DNA of 64,000 nucleotides from Ligilactobacillus salivarius DSM 20555 = ATCC 11741 (GTDB lineage Bacteria; Bacillota; Bacilli; Lactobacillales; Lactobacillaceae), in the NCBI RefSeq assembly GCF_001435955.1, contig NZ_AYYT01000005.1:1-64000 (forward strand), read 5' to 3'. Shown here piece after piece: positions 15,862-26,081 of this stretch (position 1 is its first letter; each line of letters begins with the position of its first letter). The notes below the pieces were generated by a model. That model was not told the DNA's origin. It worked only from the letters and a program-made list of their open reading frames with translations, and made no database searches. Position numbers and translations under genes: made by a program.

Positions 15862-17151
15862 ATGGAAAATAAAATAAAAAGATCTTGGCAACCCAAGAAA
15901 ACACCAATTCAAAAGGAAATTTTAGCAGGGATTACAGGATTCTTTGCAATCTCTTATATTATTATTGTTAATCTGATAATTTTAACTGATGCAGGAATTC
16001 CAGCTAATTTAAGTGTCTTTGCAACAATTTTTTCTTCATTTATAGGTTCATTAATAATGGGTATTTGGGCTGATGCGCCAATTATCATTACTCCAGGAAT
16101 GGGGGTTAATGCATTTTTTACCTATACTTTAGTTGTAGGGATGGATTTAACTTGGGAACAAGCTATTGCGATCTCAATAATTAGTAGCTTTTTATACATG
16201 GTAATAGCGTTTACTCCAATTAGTGAGTATTTAGCACAAAAGATACCACAAAATTTAAAGATAGGGATAACAGCTGGAATTGGAATGTTCCTAGTAGTTT
16301 TAGGATTAGAAAAAGCTGGCATTGTTAAGTCAGGTGGCAGTCGATCTTTACTAGCTATGGGTAACTTATTAGCACCTGAAGTTATTCTATCCTTATTAGG
16401 AATAATGTTAACTTTGATCTTATTTTTACGTAGAGTTCCAGGTGATTTTATAATAGGAATAATTGTGATTAGTATTTTAGGGAATATCATCGGAGTGAAG
16501 GGCTCGAACGTACCTAATATTAGATTGACCGAGATTAGTAAGTACAGTGAAATTGTTGCTCAAGGTGATTTTAGTCAGCTATTTACGTTAAAATTTTTAA
16601 TAGCAATCTTTTCTATGACAATGATCTTAGTTTTTGAATCGATGGGGATTTTAGAAGGGTTACTGCCAATTAAATCACAGTTCAAAAAGGCATTTCAAGC
16701 AAGTTCAATTGCAGCTTTTCTTTCAGGATTTTTAGGAACTAGTCCAACAGTAGCAGCAGCTGAAAGTGCTTCTGGTATTCAAAGTGGTGGTCGTAGAGGG
16801 GCAATGGCAATTACTTCAGGTTTATTGTTTTTAGCAGCAATTTTCTTGATTCCATTATTATCATTTATACCTGAATCAGCGATTGCACCAGTAATAATTA
16901 TTACAGGAGCCATTATGATGCAACAGTTAAGATTTGTAAAATTTGCAGATTTTAGTGAATGGTTCCCAACATTCTTGATCCTAGTCTTAATCCCTTTAAC
17001 TAGTTCAATATCAACAGGTCTAGCTTTTGGATTCATCGTATATCCAATCTGTAAATTAGTAGTAGGAAATTATCGCGATGTATCTAAAGTGATGTATGCT
17101 TTAAGTTTATTATTTTTGATTCAACTAGTTTGCGAATCAATTATAGGATAG
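15862..17151 (+). CDS. NCS2-family purine permease (AzgA/PbuG type)
   Basis: This polytopic membrane transporter of about 429 residues belongs to the nucleobase-cation symporter 2 superfamily, AzgA-like branch. Features are AGITGFFAISYIIIVN near the N-terminus, PGMGVNAFFTYTLV near residue 87 and GTSPTVAAAESASGI near 300, the block that contributes substrate contacts. It likely imports adenine, guanine or hypoxanthine. ATG 15862 follows aagggcg; the more upstream TTG at 15835 lacks a ribosome binding site and lies next to the promoter. It is a single-gene unit between two terminators. Confidence 0.88.
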   Translation: MENKIKRSWQPKKTPIQKEILAGITGFFAISYIIIVNLIILTDAGIPANLSVFATIFSSFIGSLIMGIWADAPIIITPGMGVNAFFTYTLVVGMDLTWEQAIAISIISSFLYMVIAFTPISEYLAQKIPQNLKIGITAGIGMFLVVLGLEKAGIVKSGGSRSLLAMGNLLAPEVILSLLGIMLTLILFLRRVPGDFIIGIIVISILGNIIGVKGSNVPNIRLTEISKYSEIVAQGDFSQLFTLKFLIAIFSMTMILVFESMGILEGLLPIKSQFKKAFQASSIAAFLSGFLGTSPTVAAAESASGIQSGGRRGAMAITSGLLFLAAIFLIPLLSFIPESAIAPVIIITGAIMMQQLRFVKFADFSEWFPTFLILVLIPLTSSISTGLAFGFIVYPICKLVVGNYRDVSKVMYALSLLFLIQLVCESIIG

Positions 17152-17155
17152 TATC

Positions 17156-17188
17156 AAAACGTTTGCGTGAATACGTAGACGTTTTTTT
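17156..17188 (+). terminator. Terminator of the NCS2 permease gene
   Basis: The stem aaaacgt...acgtttt with an inner gcgt/acgt helix is followed by seven T, beginning five bases after the stop codon. Confidence 0.75.
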
Positions 17189-17535
17189 GATTTGCATATT
17201 AAAATTAATAAATTAAAATAATATTTTTTCGCTATATAAATTAATATCAAAAAATAAATAATGATTTATTGAAAAAAATTGCTGATATACGAAATTTTAT
17301 ACTTATTACTCACTTTGAGAAATATAAACGTTTATTAATAGTATCATTAAATATTCAGTTGTGATACTTGGCAAAAAAACTAGGATATAATTAGTAATCC
17401 TTATTAAAAATAGCGATTATATCACTAAAAAATGATGATTGACAACTAGAGCAAATATTTATATTATCTAATAGTACGAGTAATAATTTAAGAGTGAAAG
17501 ATAATTTATTTTAGTATTTAGGTGGTGAAACACTA
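17189..17535. other. Control region of the c-di-GMP exopolysaccharide operon
   Basis: There are no genes in this AT-rich stretch. It holds an inverted repeat AGTATCA (17340-17346) / TGATACT (17362-17368), a possible operator lying 70 bases upstream of the -35 box, and the promoter listed separately. Confidence 0.45.
17439..17467 (+). promoter_or_regulatory. Promoter of the c-di-GMP exopolysaccharide operon
   Basis: TTGACA (17439-17444), exactly 17 bases, TATTAT (17462-17467). It is one of the best sigma-A matches in the window, about 70 bases upstream of the cyclase start. Confidence 0.65.
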
Positions 17536-18711
17536 TTGTACAAGGCGATTATTTTGTCTTTAGTGATGCCTCTGATGATAGTTAGCTTATTATACAGTCA
17601 GTGGACTTTTTATAAAAGTTATATTGAGGAACGTTTAAGTAAGGTTCAAAGTTATGTTGCTGTATTATTAATCTTTTGCTTATATCAATTCTTTATTATA
17701 GAATTTTGTCGCTCCACAATTGATGGCTTGTATTATCAATATTCAATGGCGATTTTGAGCTTCTATTTATCAAATTACATGCGTGAAAAATATTTAGGAC
17801 ATGTAATGTTAGTGCTTGCGCCATTATTTGATAATTTCTTTCTATATACTATCAACGATATTCCTGCAGCAGCGATGCTTAATTTTGCTTGGGAAGGTGC
17901 ACTATTACTAATTATATGTGAAATCTTCATTAGAATTGAAGCACTGCCACTGATCTACCGCTGTACATTAGAATTCCTAATTGTTAACCAAATTCCACCA
18001 TTGGTATATTTTGTATTGCCTGGTAAATATCATGCGATGAGTGCAACACATTTTACATTTGCATCAATAATAGATGTAACCTTAGGGACGTTATTAATGT
18101 TTGCAGTGGCAAATGTTTACGTTAACTTCCTAACTAAGCAATATGAAGAATTGAGAATGGCAAGATATGATGTATCTCATGATGGACTAACAAACTTGTT
18201 AAATTATGATTCATTTCATAGTCATATGAATGAGTTATCACAAAAGAGCAGTAGACATCAAATAATTTGCATCTTAGATATTGATGATTTTAAAAAGTTT
18301 AATGATACTTATGGTCATCTTGAGGGTAATGATGTATTGGTTTATTTTACTAAACGTTTGTTTGCTGAAGTTAAGGCTCATTTTGGTGAATTAGCTTCAG
18401 TATATCGTTTTGGTGGAGAAGAATTTTGTGTTTCTGTACATGGAGTAACAGTTGAAGATTGTCTAGAGATGACAGATAAACTAGCTGAAGAATTACGAAC
18501 TAAAGATTATGTAACAGCAACCGGTGATAAAATTACAGTCACATTTTCTGGAGGAATTGCCCTAGGATGTGATAAGAAAGATATCAAAACTGTTTTAAGA
18601 GAGGCCGATAAAGCACTCTATTACAGTAAACGACATAAAAAGGGGAGTGTAACCTGTGCTAAAGATTTGGAAAAGAAGTCTACTGATACTGATATGCCTC
18701 TTAGCTACTAA
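17536..18711 (+). CDS. Membrane diguanylate cyclase (active GGEEF, no I-site)
   Basis: This 391-residue protein has about six membrane helices in residues 1-205 and then a GGDEF domain. DGLTNLLNYDSF begins near residue 216, the metal-binding DIDDFKKFNDTYGH near 249, and the active-site GGEEF is at 293-297. All catalytic residues look intact, so it should make cyclic di-GMP from two GTP. The product-inhibition I-site, R-x-x-D at the position before GGEEF, reads G-E-L-A and is absent. The start is TTG at 17536 with taggtggtg upstream. It is the first gene of the operon and overlaps the next by 56 bases. Confidence 0.9.
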   Translation: MYKAIILSLVMPLMIVSLLYSQWTFYKSYIEERLSKVQSYVAVLLIFCLYQFFIIEFCRSTIDGLYYQYSMAILSFYLSNYMREKYLGHVMLVLAPLFDNFFLYTINDIPAAAMLNFAWEGALLLIICEIFIRIEALPLIYRCTLEFLIVNQIPPLVYFVLPGKYHAMSATHFTFASIIDVTLGTLLMFAVANVYVNFLTKQYEELRMARYDVSHDGLTNLLNYDSFHSHMNELSQKSSRHQIICILDIDDFKKFNDTYGHLEGNDVLVYFTKRLFAEVKAHFGELASVYRFGGEEFCVSVHGVTVEDCLEMTDKLAEELRTKDYVTATGDKITVTFSGGIALGCDKKDIKTVLREADKALYYSKRHKKGSVTCAKDLEKKSTDTDMPLSY

Positions 18712-19711
18712 TTTTCCAAATTTAGTTAAGGCAGATACAGTTACTTCTAGTGATGCACTGGTTCATTTCATAGATAATAAGCTAACAGGAAAATATGGAA
18801 TATATACTAATTATTTAGCAAAAATAGGCAATGATGATACTTTAGCAACAGGTCATCAATATTTAAGTGAATCATCTGGATATTATCTGCAATATTTAGC
18901 TGAAACAAAGCAAAATAAAAAGTTTAGAGCATTTTATGCGTTAACGAAGAAAACTTTTTATCGTCAAGGAGTATTCTTATATCGTTTTGATGCCAAACAT
19001 CCAGATAAATATCAAGTTAATGCAACAGTGGATGATTTGCGTATTATATCCGCATTAGTGACTTATGATAAAGTTAATCACACAAAAAAGTACCAGTCTG
19101 AAGTTAAAGATCTATACAAGAAATTAAGTATAAGAGTGAAACAAGCAGGCTTATTGACTGATATGTATAGTCTTGATAGTAAGACACATAATCAGTTGGT
19201 TACTTTGTGCTACCAAGATTTATCTGTTTTGAAGAAATTAGATTCAAGGAGTTATCACAAAGCTTTACGAGTAGTGGAAGAGGGTAAAATTAGTCGTGAA
19301 GTGCCATTATATTATCAAAGTTATAACTTAAAGGATAAAAAATATGCTAAAGATAAGTTGGTAACTCCTCAGCTTTTAATAACATTTTTACATTTAGCTG
19401 AGGTAGATAAGTTACCTAAAGATAGTTTGAATTGGGTAAAACAAAAAGTAGACACACAAACTTTATACAATGCTTATTCTGTTACAGGAAAGGCAGAAGA
19501 TAAGTCTACTTCAGCAGCTAATTATGCAATTGCGATGATGATAGGGAATGCAGTTCATGATGACCAATTGTATGATGCTGCAAAAAAAGTTTTACTATCG
19601 ATGCAAGTTACAGATAAGAAATCTGAAATTTACGGAAGTTTTGGAGATAGTAAGACTAAACAGGTATATTCATTTAATGAATTAAATGCTTTAGTAGCAT
19701 TAAATCAATAG
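18656..19711 (+). CDS. Secreted glycoside hydrolase family 8-like protein
   Basis: This 351-residue protein has a signal peptide (MLKIWKRSLLILICLLATNF, cleavage near VKA-DT) and an (alpha/alpha)6-type helical body. The GH8 signatures are recognisable. SESSGY around Glu72 matches the catalytic acid block SE-x-x-GY, and ATVDDLRI (Asp126-Asp127) matches the second acidic block. GH8 enzymes (BcsZ, and PssZ of Listeria) trim the polymer made by the neighbouring synthase. The GTG start at 18656 has aaggggagtg upstream and lies inside the end of the cyclase gene, implying translational coupling. The substrate is unknown and probably the polymer of this locus. Confidence 0.8.
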   Translation: MLKIWKRSLLILICLLATNFPNLVKADTVTSSDALVHFIDNKLTGKYGIYTNYLAKIGNDDTLATGHQYLSESSGYYLQYLAETKQNKKFRAFYALTKKTFYRQGVFLYRFDAKHPDKYQVNATVDDLRIISALVTYDKVNHTKKYQSEVKDLYKKLSIRVKQAGLLTDMYSLDSKTHNQLVTLCYQDLSVLKKLDSRSYHKALRVVEEGKISREVPLYYQSYNLKDKKYAKDKLVTPQLLITFLHLAEVDKLPKDSLNWVKQKVDTQTLYNAYSVTGKAEDKSTSAANYAIAMMIGNAVHDDQLYDAAKKVLLSMQVTDKKSEIYGSFGDSKTKQVYSFNELNALVALNQ

Positions 19712-19722
19712 GAATGTGAGTA

Positions 19723-21183
19723 ATGATAGAAAAATTTAGGAAAAATATTTCTCCGCCCCTACTAGCCTGTGTTTTAGCAGCAGTGATAGTGGGGTATTTG
19801 TTATTTGTATCTCCAATTAATGGATATGCAGATAACGGGGATTTTGCCAGGGTAATTTATATTAATGGAATCTACCCATTAGATACGAAGAATTACCAGT
19901 ATACAACTTATTTAACGCAACATTATGGGTTATTTAAATACTACAATGAACATATTGCGATGCTATTTTCTTCACAGGGTATTTTTGTAAAAACAGCAGT
20001 ATTGTTAAATAAGTTATTCTACAGCAAAACAGTGTTTGATATTAGGTTTATGGGATTAGTTTATTACGTCTTTTATTTAGGGGCAATTTACTTACTAACT
20101 CTAGCTGTAACAAACTCAAATAGGCGCAAAAATGTAGATTATGTAATAGCACTAATTGTAGTTTTGATGTTTGCTGATTCATCGCTGACATTGTATTTTA
20201 ACTCTTTTTTCGCTGAACCAGTTATGATAATAGCAATGATGTATATTACAGCTTCTTTATTATTACTGATGAAAAAACATTTTGCTCGTAGTTGGTATAT
20301 GCTAGCAGTGTATTTTTTGTCATCATTAGCATTGGTAACTGTTAAACAGCAAAATGCACCATTAGCATTGAGTTTAGTTGTAGTTACAATCGGAATTTAT
20401 TTTGTATATAGAAATAAATTGTCTAGATTACTAATTCCAATTTCTTGTTTAATCTTATTGGGATCAGGGATTGCGACTTATGTAATGATTACAGATCAAT
20501 TTAGTAATATTAATAGTTATCAATCAATGACTCGAGGAGTAATGTTAAAAGAACAAGATCCGGGTAATTCTCTAGAAAAGGGTGGGATATCTCGTCAATA
20601 TGGATTGTTGAAAGGGGATATTTATACCCAAACTTATGCCGCAACATCTATTAAGTCTAAAAACATAACCAAGGATTTTATTCCAAAATATAATTTTGCT
20701 TGGATTTTGAAATATTATCTAACACATAAGCAACAATTTAATGAAATGTTAGACGTAGCTGCACGTGATGGTTACCTAGTACAAATTAAAGCGGTCGGTG
20801 ATTTTACTAAAAAATCTGGTGCAAAACCGCATCAACAAGTGCAATACTTTACTTTATATGGAGCGATGATGAAGGCTTTCTTCCCTAAAAAGTTTGCTTT
20901 CTATATGACATTATGTGTAGTTTTAGTTGCTTTATATATAGTAATTTTTGTTATTAGCGTAAAAAGTAATGAAATGGAATCTGCAATTAAAGTTTTTATG
21001 ATAATTGGATATACAACAATGGTGATAGGGACCTTTATTACAGCGGTTGTTGGTGACGGTGATGCTGATTTAGCTAAGCATTTATTGATGGTACCTTTAT
21101 CATTAAACTTAATTTTCTTGCAGATAATTTCAGATGTCTTACATCATAATTTTTGGCATCCTTCGAGGGAGGGTGAATATTGA
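19723..21183 (+). CDS. Polytopic membrane protein, GT-C-like (PssA-like position)
   Basis: This 486-residue protein has roughly ten hydrophobic helices and a large non-membrane segment (about residues 260-390). The first outer loop reads INGYADNGDFARV. An acidic N-G-D-F motif just after helix 1 is reminiscent of GT-C-fold glycosyltransferases, but I cannot assign a family. It lies between the GH8-like hydrolase and the deacetylase-like gene and shares the operon, so a role in making or modifying the exopolysaccharide is likely. In Listeria the first pss gene also encodes a large membrane protein of unclear function. Confidence 0.6.
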   Translation: MIEKFRKNISPPLLACVLAAVIVGYLLFVSPINGYADNGDFARVIYINGIYPLDTKNYQYTTYLTQHYGLFKYYNEHIAMLFSSQGIFVKTAVLLNKLFYSKTVFDIRFMGLVYYVFYLGAIYLLTLAVTNSNRRKNVDYVIALIVVLMFADSSLTLYFNSFFAEPVMIIAMMYITASLLLLMKKHFARSWYMLAVYFLSSLALVTVKQQNAPLALSLVVVTIGIYFVYRNKLSRLLIPISCLILLGSGIATYVMITDQFSNINSYQSMTRGVMLKEQDPGNSLEKGGISRQYGLLKGDIYTQTYAATSIKSKNITKDFIPKYNFAWILKYYLTHKQQFNEMLDVAARDGYLVQIKAVGDFTKKSGAKPHQQVQYFTLYGAMMKAFFPKKFAFYMTLCVVLVALYIVIFVISVKSNEMESAIKVFMIIGYTTMVIGTFITAVVGDGDADLAKHLLMVPLSLNLIFLQIISDVLHHNFWHPSREGEY

Positions 21184-22751
21184 AAAGATATTTATTATTA
21201 ATTTGTTTGTCAATTCTCAGCATCTTGAGTATACATATTCCAGTACAGGCAGATGATAATCGACCAGTTTTGTTAGTGTATGATAGTGAAAATGTCTACT
21301 ATAACGGTTCTAAAAAAATTGATTCTGTTCAAAGAATGTTAACGGCAGACGGGTTAAAGGTAAAAACAGTTATGTTAGAAAATTACCGAAGTGGAGAATT
21401 GAGCGACAACAAATATCGGGGAGTAGTAACTCTGATTAATTGGCAGGAAGCTGATTTAAGTAATGATAGCTTTACACATGATAGAGCTAAATTCTCAGGT
21501 ACTAAATTGCATATTGGGCCTAATTTACAAGATGATGAATTAGAAGGCTTACATGCAAAAAAAGGTATGATTATTAAGCAGCAGTTAACACTGTCAGATG
21601 ATGGAATAACAGAACAGATACCATATACTAATCGAATGGAATATTTGGTAGACGTTGCTGGTAGTGACAAATATGGTGTTTTGAATACGCAAAATGTAGG
21701 AAATCAAAAAACTTTACCATATGGGGTCAAAGTAGATAGTAATGCCTTCCTACCATTTTGGAATACTAGTGGTTTAGCAGTTAATTGTGAAGAGAAATTA
21801 ATTGCTGATTTGTTTAATACGAAGACAGATAGTAGGCCATTATTAGTAATTAATAATGTTACACCAACAAGTAATCTAGAATATCTTGATAAGTTAGTTG
21901 ATGATTTATATCGTAATAATATTCCTTTTGCAGTCAGTGCAACTAATGTCGAAGGTAATACCAATCAATTTGCTTATAAGAAATATATGTATTCTTTAAG
22001 AATAATTGAATTGAAAAATGGAATTATTTTTATGCGAGTACCATATTTATATTCCTATACTGGCAAAGAAATTAATGCGCAGAATTTAAAGGCAACAATG
22101 AGTGAACGTCTGCAATTAATGGTAAGAAGTGGTGTTTATCCAACTGGTTTATCTACGCCTAATCATTGGAATCAGGATGCAGTTTTAGGAAAAGTCGGAT
22201 TAAAATCAGCTTCTAATGTTTTGCTACTGCCAGATCCTAAAACATATCCAAAAGTTAAGCAAACGGATTATAGTCAAGAATTTGATAAGGCATATTATGT
22301 AATGTCTTTAAAAGATTTGGATAAGGCTAAAACGACGGTATCTTTGACTAAAGCAAATAATTTAAATTACACTTTACCGACAGCCTTGAATATAAAAATG
22401 CCACGAACATTGTCGGAATTACGTAAGGTTGAGAAGAGTGTCTCGGGATCAGAATTAAATTGGGAAAATCCAGCTGCAGAAGATAATTCAAGAGAAATGA
22501 ATTTTGCAAAAATGAAGTTGGAATACCATGCTGGAACGTATTTTGTTAATGGTAATGAACAAAATATTAACGATACTGCTCCAGTTCAAAAGAAACATAA
22601 ACACAAAGAATACCAAGAAACTGGTTTGAATTTGATCTTATCTTATCAAGGTAAATTCTTAACAGTCTTCATTTTAGTAACTTTGATAGGCTTTGTCTTA
22701 CTTATTTATAAAGGTCGCAAAGTTTATTGGGATAAATTTAAAAGAAAGTAG
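21180..22751 (+). CDS. DUF2334-like secreted/membrane polysaccharide deacetylase-like protein
   Basis: This 523-residue protein has an N-terminal signal peptide (MKRYLLLICLSILSILSIHI, then QADDN). A long extracellular part follows, with RPVLLVYDSENVYYNG, a central LVINNVTPTSNLEYLDKLVDDL (quoted in part) and GLSTPNHWNQD near residue 325. A single C-terminal helix and a basic tail complete it. The central part resembles DUF2334, a branch of the NodB deacetylase superfamily, though canonical metal ligands are not all obvious. The start is TTG at 21180, overlapping the preceding stop by four bases. It probably modifies the polymer outside the cell. Confidence 0.65.
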   Translation: MKRYLLLICLSILSILSIHIPVQADDNRPVLLVYDSENVYYNGSKKIDSVQRMLTADGLKVKTVMLENYRSGELSDNKYRGVVTLINWQEADLSNDSFTHDRAKFSGTKLHIGPNLQDDELEGLHAKKGMIIKQQLTLSDDGITEQIPYTNRMEYLVDVAGSDKYGVLNTQNVGNQKTLPYGVKVDSNAFLPFWNTSGLAVNCEEKLIADLFNTKTDSRPLLVINNVTPTSNLEYLDKLVDDLYRNNIPFAVSATNVEGNTNQFAYKKYMYSLRIIELKNGIIFMRVPYLYSYTGKEINAQNLKATMSERLQLMVRSGVYPTGLSTPNHWNQDAVLGKVGLKSASNVLLLPDPKTYPKVKQTDYSQEFDKAYYVMSLKDLDKAKTTVSLTKANNLNYTLPTALNIKMPRTLSELRKVEKSVSGSELNWENPAAEDNSREMNFAKMKLEYHAGTYFVNGNEQNINDTAPVQKKHKHKEYQETGLNLILSYQGKFLTVFILVTLIGFVLLIYKGRKVYWDKFKRK

Positions 22752-22759
22752 GAAAGTAG

Positions 22760-24007
22760 TTGTCATTACTTGATATATTATTATTTATCAGTATTTTTTC
22801 AATTTGGACAATTTTAGCGGTTAATGTTGTCTTGATTTTTGCTGGTTATATGAATTATTTAACAATGAAAGTTCATGATAAATTACCAGCAGATGCACCA
22901 TTCGTAACAATTATGGTTCCTGCACATAATGAAGGTATTGTAATTGTTAGAACGGTAAAATCATTGCTAGCATTGGACTATCCTCAAGATAAATATGAAA
23001 TTATTGTAATTAATGATAATTCATCTGACAATTCAGCTGAACTTTTAGCACAGGTACAAAGTAAGTATCCTAACCGAAATCTTAAAATTATCAATACTGA
23101 TAATATAACCGGGGGAAAAGGGAAGTCTAATGCTTTAAATATTGGTTTAAAAGAGGCCAAAGGATCTATTATCGCAGTTTATGATGCTGATAATACTCCT
23201 GAAAAACAGGCATTACGTATTTTAGTATCTGAATTATTAGCTGATGATAAAGCTGGAGCAGTAATCGGAAAATTCAGGACACGTAATAAGAATGCTAGTT
23301 TATTAACACGATTTATTAATATTGAAACTCTGTCATTTCAATGGATGGCACAAGCAGGTAGAAAAAAACTATTTAATTTATGTACAATACCAGGAACTAA
23401 TTTTGTTATTCGTCGTAGTTTATTGGAGAAAATTGGTGGTTGGGACGTAAAAGCCCTAGCTGAAGATACAGAGATAAGTTTTAGAACTTATTTAATGGGT
23501 TATCACATTAATTTTCAACCGGCAGCTGTTACCTGGGAGCAAGAGCCACAAACTTTTGTGGTTTGGTTTAGACAGAGAACGAGATGGGTTAAAGGTAATA
23601 TTTATGTGATTTTAAAAAACTTGAAATTACTATTTAATCCTAAGAGTAAGGCTATTCGCTTTGATTTGATATACTTTTTATCAATTTATTTTCTATTAAT
23701 GACATCTTTAGTTATTTCAGATACAGTTTTTGTTCTATCAGTATCTGGATTAGTTCATACATCAATTAATGGTTTTAGTAATTGGTTATGGTTCTTTGCG
23801 GTTATCTTATTTGTATTAGGAACTTTTATAACTATTACAACAGAAAAAGGTGAGATGACACTCCAAAATTTATTAATCATTGTCTTGATGTATCTAGTCT
23901 ATAGTCAAATGTGGTTAGTAGTAGCCTTTTATGGCATGATCATGTATGTTCAAGAACAAATTTTTCATAAAAAAGCTAAATGGTATAAAACACAGAGGTA
24001 TGAATAG
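22760..24007 (+). CDS. BcsA-like processive glycosyltransferase, family 2, no PilZ
   Basis: This 415-residue inner-membrane synthase has one helix, a GT2 catalytic domain and four C-terminal helices. Catalytic motifs are complete: NDNSSD near residue 91, DADN (Asp142/Asp144), AEDTE (Glu235-Asp236) and QRTRW (272-276), the Q-x-x-RW of processive synthases. Unlike BcsA it has no PilZ domain, so it cannot bind cyclic di-GMP itself. The start is TTG with aggaaag upstream. It matches PssC of Listeria in position and plan. Confidence 0.88.
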   Translation: MSLLDILLFISIFSIWTILAVNVVLIFAGYMNYLTMKVHDKLPADAPFVTIMVPAHNEGIVIVRTVKSLLALDYPQDKYEIIVINDNSSDNSAELLAQVQSKYPNRNLKIINTDNITGGKGKSNALNIGLKEAKGSIIAVYDADNTPEKQALRILVSELLADDKAGAVIGKFRTRNKNASLLTRFINIETLSFQWMAQAGRKKLFNLCTIPGTNFVIRRSLLEKIGGWDVKALAEDTEISFRTYLMGYHINFQPAAVTWEQEPQTFVVWFRQRTRWVKGNIYVILKNLKLLFNPKSKAIRFDLIYFLSIYFLLMTSLVISDTVFVLSVSGLVHTSINGFSNWLWFFAVILFVLGTFITITTEKGEMTLQNLLIIVLMYLVYSQMWLVVAFYGMIMYVQEQIFHKKAKWYKTQRYE

Positions 24008-24008
24008 A

Positions 24009-26081
24009 ATGAAGAAAAAATTATTCATTGCGATTTTATCAATGTTAGTTTTGATGATTTCGTGGTGTACACAAGTTAAGGCAGATGATATGAAGAGTTA
24101 TACGCAACCATTTCAAAATTCAACGCAAACTCTTTCAGGGAAATCTGTGTCAGATAATACATATTTTACAAAAATCGATTACTGGGATGTTAAGAAAGCA
24201 ACTTTGAACTTGAGTTACCAAGTTTCACAAATTGCTGATGATCAAACATCTGACATTACAGTATCAATTAATGGGGTTAAATTTTACTCATTTAGACCTG
24301 AAATAAAAGATGGTGTTCAAACTAAGCAAATTGATATTCCTTTAAATTTAATTAAAGGGGCAAATAATCTTAAAATTTACGGACAAATTTTGAATAAGTC
24401 TGATAAATCAACGGTTGGTGTACAAACACCTGCTAACTGGTTGACAATTTATGAAGAGTCAAATGTTAACTTCCAATATAATTTAAAGCAACCAGATTAT
24501 TATTTAAAGTCTTTCTATAACCATTTTTCAGGGGCAGATACAATTTCATTTGGACAATCTGTTATTGCAGTTCCTCAACAACCTAGTGATGCTGAGTTGT
24601 CAGCTGCAACTTATGCTTTAACTGGGGTAACTAGAACAATCGCAACAGATACAGACAAAGTTAGAATTTTACCATACAATGATGGTAGAGTTAAGGATGC
24701 AGATTATCGCGTTATTATCGCCAAATATGACAATTTACCTAAGAATTATAAGAGTAAGTTTTCGGTAGATAGATTGAAGAATCGTGGTTGTTTAAGATTA
24801 GTGTATAGTAAGAATAAATACACATTGATAATAACAGCCTTAAATGATGAAATGTTGCAAAAAGCAACTCGTTTTATAGCTAATACAGAATTGATGACAG
24901 AAACTAAAAAGCCAGTTAAGTATGTAAGATCTAAGACAGCAACTTATATGTCAAGCTTACATTACGATGGCAGTTACCAATTGACTAATCAAGGAGCAAC
25001 TTTAACTGGAAGTGGACATCACGAAGAAACATTCTTTGTTGCTTTACCAGCTAGTCAAAGTAACTCCTATGGTAGTAAGGTAAAATTGAGTTTGAAGTAT
25101 TCAAAGAACTTGAATTTTAAAAACTCTTTAGCAACTGTATATATCAATAACCGCAACATTGGCAGCTATAAGTTAACTAAAGATAATGCTGATAATGATG
25201 AGCTAACCTTCAATATTCCTAATAATATGAAAATAGGTAGTGGTTTTTCTGTCAGAGTAGCTTTTGATTTAGAACCAAGTCAAATTACTAAGTCAGATAA
25301 TAGTGAAACACCTTGGGCAGCAATCAATACTAACTCAAAGATTTTTGTTAAGTCTATTGAAAAGAACGACATCCTATTTTCAAATTATCCAAGTTTATTC
25401 ATTAGAAACAATACTTATAGTAACTTAGCAGTTGTTAAGCCTAGAAAGATGACAACAAATGATTTTGAAGCATTATCTAATATTTTCAATTTGATTGGTA
25501 TCTATGCTAAGAGCAATACTGGAAAAATTGAATTCTATAGTCAACAACCTGATGATGAAACATTAAAGAACAGTAATGTAATCGTATTGGGAACACCTAG
25601 TCAAAATTCTATGATTAAGAACTTAAATGACAAACTTTATTTCCAATATAATAAAAAATATACAAGCTTTATCTCTAATGAAAAATTGAGTATCGAATAT
25701 GATTATGGTAAGACAATGGGTACAGCTCAATTATTGCGCTCTCCTTACAATGATAAGAGAGGTATGTTAGTTGTAACAGGTATTACATCTAAAGACGTTT
25801 ATCTAGCATCAACACAAATTAATTATCAAAAGACCATTGTTGAACATGGTGGCGATGCAATTGTGGTGGATAATGATAATAATATTTATAATTATCGTTT
25901 CAAGAAGAAAGCTGATTTAGACAAAAAGGTATCTTTGAAGCAAACAATTCACAAAAATACCAAGTTGATCATTTACTTAGTAATTGCTTTAATCTTTGTT
26001 GCTTTGCTAGCTGCAGCAATCTTTATGGTTCTATGGAAAAATAATCTGTTAAGAAAGGATAAAAATAATGAGAAGAAATGA
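24009..26081 (+). CDS. BcsB-like exopolysaccharide synthase subunit
   Basis: This protein of about 690 residues has a signal peptide (MKKKLFIAILSMLVLMISW, then VKADD), a long extracellular beta-rich region and a single C-terminal helix (about residues 655-680). Two carbohydrate-binding-like jelly-roll segments alternate with flavodoxin-like segments, as in BcsB; KATLNLSYQVSQI and VTVSINGVKF-type stretches mark the first. ATG 24009 is chosen because gagg lies ten bases upstream; the ATG at 24000 is too close to it. BcsB supports the synthase and passes the glucan out. It overlaps the next gene by 14 bases. Confidence 0.82.
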   Translation: MKKKLFIAILSMLVLMISWCTQVKADDMKSYTQPFQNSTQTLSGKSVSDNTYFTKIDYWDVKKATLNLSYQVSQIADDQTSDITVSINGVKFYSFRPEIKDGVQTKQIDIPLNLIKGANNLKIYGQILNKSDKSTVGVQTPANWLTIYEESNVNFQYNLKQPDYYLKSFYNHFSGADTISFGQSVIAVPQQPSDAELSAATYALTGVTRTIATDTDKVRILPYNDGRVKDADYRVIIAKYDNLPKNYKSKFSVDRLKNRGCLRLVYSKNKYTLIITALNDEMLQKATRFIANTELMTETKKPVKYVRSKTATYMSSLHYDGSYQLTNQGATLTGSGHHEETFFVALPASQSNSYGSKVKLSLKYSKNLNFKNSLATVYINNRNIGSYKLTKDNADNDELTFNIPNNMKIGSGFSVRVAFDLEPSQITKSDNSETPWAAINTNSKIFVKSIEKNDILFSNYPSLFIRNNTYSNLAVVKPRKMTTNDFEALSNIFNLIGIYAKSNTGKIEFYSQQPDDETLKNSNVIVLGTPSQNSMIKNLNDKLYFQYNKKYTSFISNEKLSIEYDYGKTMGTAQLLRSPYNDKRGMLVVTGITSKDVYLASTQINYQKTIVEHGGDAIVVDNDNNIYNYRFKKKADLDKKVSLKQTIHKNTKLIIYLVIALIFVALLAAAIFMVLWKNNLLRKDKNNEKK